From assembly GCA_018262395.1 (NCBI GenBank), contig JAGSYM010000012.1, positions 1 to 11,163 on the forward strand: DNA of 11,163 bases. Reading direction: 5' to 3'. This stretch comes from Nitrospirota bacterium. Its GTDB lineage: Bacteria; Nitrospirota; Thermodesulfovibrionia; Thermodesulfovibrionales; SM23-35. Made by a program: the position numbers and the translations under genes. Below the pieces are notes generated by a model, which worked only from the letters and a program-made list of their open reading frames with translations, searched no databases and was not told the DNA's origin. Positions 6,571-11,163 of this stretch are shown piece after piece. Positions within the stretch are counted from its first letter, which is position 1. Each line of letters opens with the position of its first letter.

Positions 6571-8643
6571 TCAGAATATATTCAGCATGGCAACCATAAT
6601 ATCTATGATCTTTATTCCGATGAAAGGAATAAAGAGACCCCCAAGTCCATAAATAAGAAGATTTTTCCGCAATAGCACCCCTGCTTTCACAGGACGATAT
6701 CTGATTCCTTTTAATGCAAGTGGAATTAAAAAAACGATAATAAGAGCGTTGAAAATCACTGCTGACAGAATAGCACTCTGCGGAGATGATAGACCCATGA
6801 TGTTCAGCATACCCAAAGATGGATAAATTGAAGAAAATGAAGCAGGCAGGATCGCAAAATATTTCGCCACATCGTTTGAGATGCTGAATGTAGTTAAAGC
6901 ACCTCGTGTCATCAAGAGTTGTTTCCCAATTTCAACGATCTGGAGCAATTTTGTTGGATTCGAGTCAAGATCAACCATATTGCCAGCCTCCTTTGCTGCT
7001 TGTGTGCCTGTATTCATAGCAACTGCCACGTCAGCCTGGGCGAGAGCAGGGGCATCATTTGTACCATCACCGGTCATGGCCACCAGCCTGCCTCCTGACT
7101 GATACTCCCGAATCAATTCCAGTTTTGCCTCTGGCGTAGCCTGTGCCAGGAAATCATCGACTCCTGCTTCGGCCGCAACAGCAGCTGCAGTAAGAGGATT
7201 GTCGCCGGTAATCATGATTGTTTTGATGCCCATTTCTCTTAGTTCTGCAAATCGCTCTTTGATCCCGCCTTTAATGATGTCGTCCAGGCGGATTACACCA
7301 AGTGCCTCCTTCCCTTCAGCGACTACCAACGGCGTACCACCTTCTCTACTGATTTCTTTGACGATGTTCCTAACATCTTGAGGGAAAATGCCTCCATGTT
7401 TGTTCACATATGCTTCTACTGCATCTGCTGCCCCTTTACGGATTTCCCTACCCTCCAGGTCTACACCGCTCATTCGTGTATGGGCGGAAAAAGGGACAAA
7501 TTTCGCCTTAAGTGAATGAATATTGCGTTCTCTCAAGCCATATTTCTTCTTAGCAAGAATAACGATGCTTCGGCCTTCCGGCGTTTCATCTGCCAGTGAT
7601 GAAAGTTGTGCTGCGTTGGCAAGTACTTCTGGTTTTACTTCGGGCGCTGGAATAAAAGCAGTTGCCTGTCTATCACCGAGCGTTATCGTGCCTGTCTTAT
7701 CCAGAAGCAGCACATCAACGTCTCCCGCAGCCTCCACAGCCCGTCCGGAAACAGCTATAACGTTTGCCTGTATCATTCGATCCATACCGGCAATCCCTAT
7801 GGCAGACAGAAGACCTCCTATGGTAGTTGGAATGAGGCAGACCAGAAGAGCAATGAGCGTGGTAATCGTTATTGGACTTCCTTGAGCGGCAGCGCGAACA
7901 CTGAAAAGGGAAAACGGAAGCAATGTTGCTGTTACAAGAAGGAAAATAATGCTCAGACCTGCAAGCAGTATGTCAAGCGCAATCTCATTCGGTGTTTTCT
8001 GACGTTTCGCGCCTTCTATCATACTTATCATATGATCGATGAATGCTTCACCTGGATTTGCCGTTATACGGATGATAAGCCAATCCGAAAGAATAAGTGT
8101 CCCACCGGTCACTGCACTCCGGTCTCCGCCGCTCTCTCTGATAACAGGTGCACTTTCCCCTGTAATGGCACTTTCGTTTACCGAGGCAACTCCTTCAACC
8201 ACTTCCCCGTCTCCTGGGATGATATCCCCTGCCTCGGCAAGGACGAAATCACCTTTTCTAAGTTGTGAAGACGGAACAGAAGTAGTTTCAGCATCCCTTG
8301 TCGGTCTTGAAAGGCGCTTGGCAATGACATCTTTGCGTGAACGGCGCAATGCATCAGCTTGAGCTTTGCCTCTTCCTTCAGCCATGGACTCAGCAAAATT
8401 GGCGAAAAGCACGGTAAACCATAACCAAATCGAAATGAATAAAATAAATACGGAGGACTCTCGAGAAGGAATAAACATGGAGACAATGAAAAGCAGGGTG
8501 GTGAGAATACTTCCGACTTCGACGACAAACATAACTGGCGTACGCACTTGATAAAGCGGATTCAGTTTGATGAAAGAACCAAAAACTGCACGCCACAGTA
8601 TTTTAGCTTCAAAGACTGAATGTAATGTTGGTTTTTTGCCCAT
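6571..8643 (-). CDS. kdpB: KdpB, catalytic P-type ATPase subunit
   Basis: The 690-aa protein hydrolyses ATP and drives K+ uptake through KdpA. It has the full set of P-type ATPase motifs: TGES (161-164) in the actuator domain; PTTIGGLL (about 272-279) in TM4; the phosphorylated D315 in DKTGT; KGAAD in the nucleotide-binding domain; TGDN (479-482); and [17 protein letters not shown] starting at 524. The TM5 segment [10 protein letters not shown] (587-596) keeps D591 and K594, the charged pair that KdpB uses in coupling to KdpA. S164 of TGES is present; in E. coli the matching serine is phosphorylated to switch the pump off at high K+, so this control may exist here (inference). About seven membrane helices are expected and length is normal. 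It starts 16 nt after kdpA with a weak ribosome site (TGAGAA), which suggests coupling to kdpA. Confidence 0.99.
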   Translation of the reverse strand: MGKKPTLHSVFEAKILWRAVFGSFIKLNPLYQVRTPVMFVVEVGSILTTLLFIVSMFIPSRESSVFILFISIWLWFTVLFANFAESMAEGRGKAQADALRRSRKDVIAKRLSRPTRDAETTSVPSSQLRKGDFVLAEAGDIIPGDGEVVEGVASVNESAITGESAPVIRESGGDRSAVTGGTLILSDWLIIRITANPGEAFIDHMISMIEGAKRQKTPNEIALDILLAGLSIIFLLVTATLLPFSLFSVRAAAQGSPITITTLIALLVCLIPTTIGGLLSAIGIAGMDRMIQANVIAVSGRAVEAAGDVDVLLLDKTGTITLGDRQATAFIPAPEVKPEVLANAAQLSSLADETPEGRSIVILAKKKYGLRERNIHSLKAKFVPFSAHTRMSGVDLEGREIRKGAADAVEAYVNKHGGIFPQDVRNIVKEISREGGTPLVVAEGKEALGVIRLDDIIKGGIKERFAELREMGIKTIMITGDNPLTAAAVAAEAGVDDFLAQATPEAKLELIREYQSGGRLVAMTGDGTNDAPALAQADVAVAMNTGTQAAKEAGNMVDLDSNPTKLLQIVEIGKQLLMTRGALTTFSISNDVAKYFAILPASFSSIYPSLGMLNIMGLSSPQSAILSAVIFNALIIVFLIPLALKGIRYRPVKAGVLLRKNLLIYGLGGLFIPFIGIKIIDIMVAMLNIF

Positions 8644-8659
8644 TATACAATTCTCATTT

Positions 8660-10444
8660 TTATCTTAGACTGATAAGGTATTCTGCAATTGGTCCTAATG
8701 CCAGGGCTGGCAAAAAAGTCAATGCTCCAACCAGCACAATAACAGATATCAGGAGTAAGGCAAAAAGTGGAGTATGGGTTGGCAGTGTTCCAACGCTTGG
8801 AGGTGTAAATTTCTTTTTTGCAAGTGAACCTGAGATAGCGAGTACTGGAATCATGAGCCAAAACCTGCCGAAAAACATTGCAATCCCTATCATAATATTG
8901 TAAAAACCGTTATTAGAACTGAGCCCTGCAAAGGCGCTTCCATTATTATTTCCCGCTGAAGAAAAGGCATACAGAACTTCGGAAAACCCATGGGGACCCG
9001 GATTGGCTATTCCAGCTATCCCAGATTTCATAACAATAGCAACCGCTGTTCCTACAAGTACCAGCGCTGCAGGTATCAGGATTACCAATGAGGCCATTTT
9101 CATCTCAAATGCCTCAATTTTCTTCCCAAGATATTCCGGGGTACGTCCCACCATAAGGCCAGCAACAAATACTGCAATAATGACAAACACGAGCATTCCA
9201 TAGAGACCGGATCCCACGCCACCAAAGATAATCTCCCCGAGTTGCATAAACCACATCGGTATCATTCCTCCTATTGCACTGAAGGAGTCGTGCATGGAAT
9301 TGACTGAACCGTTCGACGCGGCAGTCGTGGCTAAGGCCCAAAGCGCGGAGATAGCGATACCAAACCGCACTTCTTTGCCTTCCATGTTGCCACCCGATGT
9401 ATCAATGTGTACCGCATCGAGTTGGGGATTACCCAGCTGCTCAAAATAATAATCAAGAAATACAAGAGGAACGAATATGACAAACATGGCCGCGAGGAGT
9501 GCCCAACCCTGCCGCGTATCTCCGACCATGCGTCCGAACGTCCAACAGAGGGCAGCTGGGATAAGAAGAATGGAGAGCAGCTCCAGGAAATTTGTCAGAG
9601 GTGTCGGGTTTTCGAAAGGGTGAGCTGAGTTCGCATTGAAAAAACCGCCTCCATTGGTTCCCAGTTGCTTTATTGCAATTTGTGATGCAGCCGGACCAAG
9701 AGGTAATGTCTGTGTCCTTATAGTTACTGTCTTTGAGCTTTTTTCACCGACTTCATTTCTTGATACATTGTCTACGGCACCGTCTTGCTGGTTTTCGTAG
9801 ATAATCGGTTGCATGAGCTGTACGTCTGTATAGGGACGAATACTCTGCACAACGCCCTGAGAGACAAGGATAAGAGAAAGTACAAATGATAAAGGCAATA
9901 AAATATAAAGAACAGTGCGGGTGAGGTCTACCCAGAAGTTGCCGATTGTGTCAGCCTTGCGTCTAACAATTCCACGTATCAGAGCAACAAGCACAGCCAT
10001 GCCCGAAGCTGCTGAAACAAAATTCTGGACCCCTAACCCTACCATTTGTGTCAGATAGCTCATAGTTGTCTCACCGCTATATCCTTGCCAGTTCGTATTT
10101 GTGACAAAGCTAACCGCTGTATTAAGTGCTGAAGCTGGCGAAACAGATGGGAATTGCTGAGGATTTAAAGGAATAATATTTTGCAGTCGCTGAATGAGAT
10201 ATAAGATAACAATGCCGGCAAGGCTGAACAAGAGAACCGCAGTCGCATACATTTGCCAGGACATCTCTTCTTCTTTCTTAATGCCGCATATTTTAAAAAT
10301 GAACTTTTCAACAGGGTTAAAAATGTTCATTATTCCCAAAGTTTCACCTTCATATACCTTTGCCATATAAATTCCCAAAGGCTTTATGAGGATTCCAAGA
10401 ATAACGAGATATAACACTATTTGTTCAATTCCATTGACTGTCAT
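8660..10444 (-). CDS. kdpA: KdpA, K+-binding channel-like subunit
   Basis: With the start at 10444 the protein has 594 aa and begins [17 protein letters not shown], as KdpA proteins do. The frame is open for 25 more codons upstream to an ATG at 10519, but those overlap kdpF and are not KdpA-like. KdpA is a ten-helix membrane protein related to Trk/Ktr transporters and forms the K+ entry pore. All four pseudo-repeat filter segments are visible: TNTNWQGY (115-122), GTNGGGFFN (262-270), TTAASNGS (about 373-380) and SSAGNNNGS (about 495-503). Q120 matches the filter glutamine whose change lowers K+ affinity in E. coli. The protein is longer than the 557-aa E. coli form mainly through a polar periplasmic insert (about 200-250). 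Its ATG overlaps the kdpF stop (ATGA), so the two are translationally coupled. Confidence 0.98.
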   Translation of the reverse strand: MTVNGIEQIVLYLVILGILIKPLGIYMAKVYEGETLGIMNIFNPVEKFIFKICGIKKEEEMSWQMYATAVLLFSLAGIVILYLIQRLQNIIPLNPQQFPSVSPASALNTAVSFVTNTNWQGYSGETTMSYLTQMVGLGVQNFVSAASGMAVLVALIRGIVRRKADTIGNFWVDLTRTVLYILLPLSFVLSLILVSQGVVQSIRPYTDVQLMQPIIYENQQDGAVDNVSRNEVGEKSSKTVTIRTQTLPLGPAASQIAIKQLGTNGGGFFNANSAHPFENPTPLTNFLELLSILLIPAALCWTFGRMVGDTRQGWALLAAMFVIFVPLVFLDYYFEQLGNPQLDAVHIDTSGGNMEGKEVRFGIAISALWALATTAASNGSVNSMHDSFSAIGGMIPMWFMQLGEIIFGGVGSGLYGMLVFVIIAVFVAGLMVGRTPEYLGKKIEAFEMKMASLVILIPAALVLVGTAVAIVMKSGIAGIANPGPHGFSEVLYAFSSAGNNNGSAFAGLSSNNGFYNIMIGIAMFFGRFWLMIPVLAISGSLAKKKFTPPSVGTLPTHTPLFALLLISVIVLVGALTFLPALALGPIAEYLISLR

Positions 10445-10533
10445 GAGAAGATCTCCGGTTTCAGGAGTGCAATTATTAGGTAGACAAGTAATGCTGCTGT
10501 TATGATTCCGCCAATCCAATAGATAGTTTCCAT
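10441..10533 (-). CDS. kdpF: KdpF, small stabilising subunit of the K+ pump
   Basis: A 30-codon frame begins METIYWIGGIITAALLVY and ends LLKPEIFS, with one hydrophobic helix filling most of its length. KdpF is a single-span peptide of about 29 aa that stabilises KdpFABC in the membrane; the ending 'ALLKPExF' is typical of the family. AGGAG lies 6 nt upstream of its ATG and the TGA stop overlaps the kdpA ATG. It is easily missed in gene calling because of its size and because a longer, spurious kdpA start at 10519 covers it. Confidence 0.95.
   Translation of the reverse strand: METIYWIGGIITAALLVYLIIALLKPEIFS
10453..10456 (-). promoter_or_regulatory. Ribosome binding site fixing the kdpA start
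   Basis: GGAG on the minus strand, inside the 3' end of kdpF, lies 8 nt before the ATG at 10444. No comparable site serves the in-frame ATG at 10519. This decides the kdpA start. Confidence 0.7.
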
Positions 10534-10542
10534 ACTGGTCTC

Positions 10543-10623
10543 CTAAATTTTTTCTAAAAGCTTTATGAGTAGCCAGGATAAAGCAAAAAGAAAAAAGATC
10601 AAACCAATATAAACAATATCCAT
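10543..10623 (-). CDS. 26-aa membrane microprotein preceding kdpF
   Basis: A 26-codon frame begins MDIVYIGLIFFLFALSW and ends LLEKI before TAG. It is one hydrophobic helix with a short acidic N-terminus and a charged C-terminus (K, E, K). A GAGG site lies 5 nt before the ATG, and the stop codon is fused to the ribosome binding site of kdpF (TAGGAG), with 9 nt between the two genes. Comparable tiny ORFs of the form 'MDxLYxxLxxxFFALSWxLIxLCxxL' occur ahead of kdpF in other kdp operons, where they are usually unnamed or misannotated; this is from memory. By size, topology and coupling it may be a second small subunit or regulator of the Kdp pump, but no function is demonstrated. It is the first gene of the operon. 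Confidence 0.8.
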   Translation of the reverse strand: MDIVYIGLIFFLFALSWLLIKLLEKI

Positions 10624-10642
10624 AATTACCTCTGTTTTTAGC

Positions 10643-10672
10643 GTATCAGAAAGGTAAATAAAGATAGTGCAA
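10643..10672 (-). promoter_or_regulatory. Possible sigma70-like promoter of the kdp operon
   Basis: On the minus strand TTGCAC (10672-10667) is followed after 18 nt by TGATAC (10648-10643), 20 nt ahead of the first gene. Both hexamers are imperfect matches, as expected of an activator-dependent promoter. No TGGCAC-N5-TTGC sigma54 element is seen. One of the AAATAAAGAT repeats falls in the spacer, which speaks against either this promoter or that repeat being the operator. Confidence 0.3.
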
Positions 10673-10697
10673 AAAGAGGGTTTTTAAAAATAAAGAT
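10656..10697 (-). promoter_or_regulatory. Paired 10-bp direct repeats, candidate KdpE operator
   Basis: ATCTTTATTT (minus strand; AAATAAAGAT on plus) occurs at 10656-10665 and again at 10688-10697, exactly 32 bp apart, close to three helical turns. OmpR-family regulators bind tandem direct repeats on one helix face, and the E. coli KdpE site is T-rich (TTTATA...TTTACA). The resemblance and the place, 33-74 nt before the first operon gene, make this a candidate operator; in such AT-rich sequence chance repetition is also possible. Confidence 0.35.
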
Positions 10698-10733
10698 TTT
10701 ATTAAGACAGAGGATCTTGAAATGATCGATATT

Positions 10734-11078
10734 CTAAATACGTTGAACATATATATGATTGAAAGAAACATGCAAGATGCGCATTATAAGATAAAAGATT
10801 AACTTTTCAGGTTTAAAAAATGCAGATGCCTGTTTGTTGATATTCTGTCTGGCTGGAGAACTGAAGAAATCCAGGAAGAGACTGAAGCCGATACCCGCGC
10901 CGACAGCAGTGAGCATAACATACTGGGAGAGTATCGAGAAGAAACGTCCCCTGACTCTGAACGGTATAATACCAGTTATCCAGCCAATCCATGCATTGCT
11001 CGCAATCGACAGCAGGGAAACACTCAGAAAAAAGAGGAGGAGAAAAGCATAAATTGCCTTCCCGTTTTTACCCGAAAA
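10734..11078 (-). pseudogene. Decayed fragment of an MFS transporter gene
   Basis: The minus-strand frame is open from 11078 to a stop at 10734. Its first half reads as membrane-transporter sequence: a helix YAFLLLFFLSVSLLSIAS, then NAWIGWITGIIPF and RVRGRFFSI, then MLTAVGAGIGFSLFLDFF, a second helix. The pattern 'xPAWxSWxxDLVPxxxRGRxF' followed by a glycine-rich helix is the TM4-loop-TM5 region of a subgroup of major facilitator transporters. After SSPARQ (about 10865) the frame becomes AT-rich and no longer transporter-like. There is no start codon before ATG 10916, which lies inside the conserved part, and a TAG at 11081-11079 interrupts the frame on the 5' side; beyond it the same frame stays open to the window edge. 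I infer a truncated, non-functional gene, or possibly a frameshifted one continuing to the right. Confidence 0.5.
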
Positions 11079-11163
11079 CTATCCGGATCCTCCAACCTTG
11101 CTCCACTTTGTCTGCAAATCCGGGACAGTCCTCTCATTTCCGATATCCTGATCACAGTGCTTT

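Noticed and set aside
6193..6675. Plus-strand 160-aa ORF across kdpC and the kdpB 3' end.
   Set aside because: Antisense to two clearly real genes, no recognisable domain.
7606..8268. Plus-strand 220-aa ORF inside kdpB.
   Set aside because: Antisense to conserved kdpB catalytic sequence; low-complexity composition and no ribosome site.
10445..10519. Extension of kdpA to an ATG at 10519, giving 619 aa.
   Set aside because: The extra 25 residues overlap kdpF, are polar and unlike KdpA, and lack a ribosome site; ATG 10444 has GGAG 8 nt upstream and gives the family N-terminus.
10834..11052. Plus-strand 72-aa ORF.
   Set aside because: Antisense to the transporter-like frame, lysine/arginine-rich with no family features; treated as a shadow.

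Overview
The window is dominated by one long minus-strand operon for high-affinity potassium uptake, the Kdp system. Read 5'->3' on the minus strand it runs: a 26-aa membrane microprotein (10623-10543), kdpF (10533-10441), kdpA (10444-8660), kdpB (8643-6571), kdpC (6560-5988), a secreted 131-aa protein of unknown function (5928-5533), kdpD (5472-2785), kdpE (2755-2048), and possibly a 96-aa ORF (2038-1748). Gaps are -4 to about 60 nt, several start sites are coupled to the preceding stop codon, and no terminator is visible between genes, so transport and control genes are probably transcribed together. KdpFABC is the K+-pumping P-type ATPase. KdpD/KdpE is its sensor kinase and response regulator, both complete with all catalytic residues.

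Left of the operon lies a convergent plus-strand gene (520-1599) for a divergent YchF/OLA1-type P-loop NTPase with a C-terminal TGS domain. Upstream of it is a GC-skewed imperfect inverted repeat (353-464) that looks like a small non-coding interspersed element. At the extreme left (205-1, minus strand) is the 5' end of a gene for an exported protein, probably an HtrA/Deg-type serine protease, cut by the window edge.

Right of the operon, 10624-11163 holds the AT-rich leader of the kdp operon. Two identical 10-bp direct repeats there, exactly 32 bp apart, are candidate KdpE sites. Beyond them, on the minus strand, is what appears to be the decayed middle of an MFS transporter gene, with no start codon and an in-frame stop.

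The organism is a Gram-negative-type bacterium of moderate GC: full-length KdpD, signal-peptide-bearing periplasmic proteins. The C-rich/G-rich inverted repeat and the YchF variant are suggestive of Nitrospirota or former Deltaproteobacteria, but this is an impression, not an assignment. The least explained parts are the secreted protein placed between pump and sensor, the 26-aa microprotein ahead of kdpF, the ORF after kdpE, and the paired repeats in the leader.
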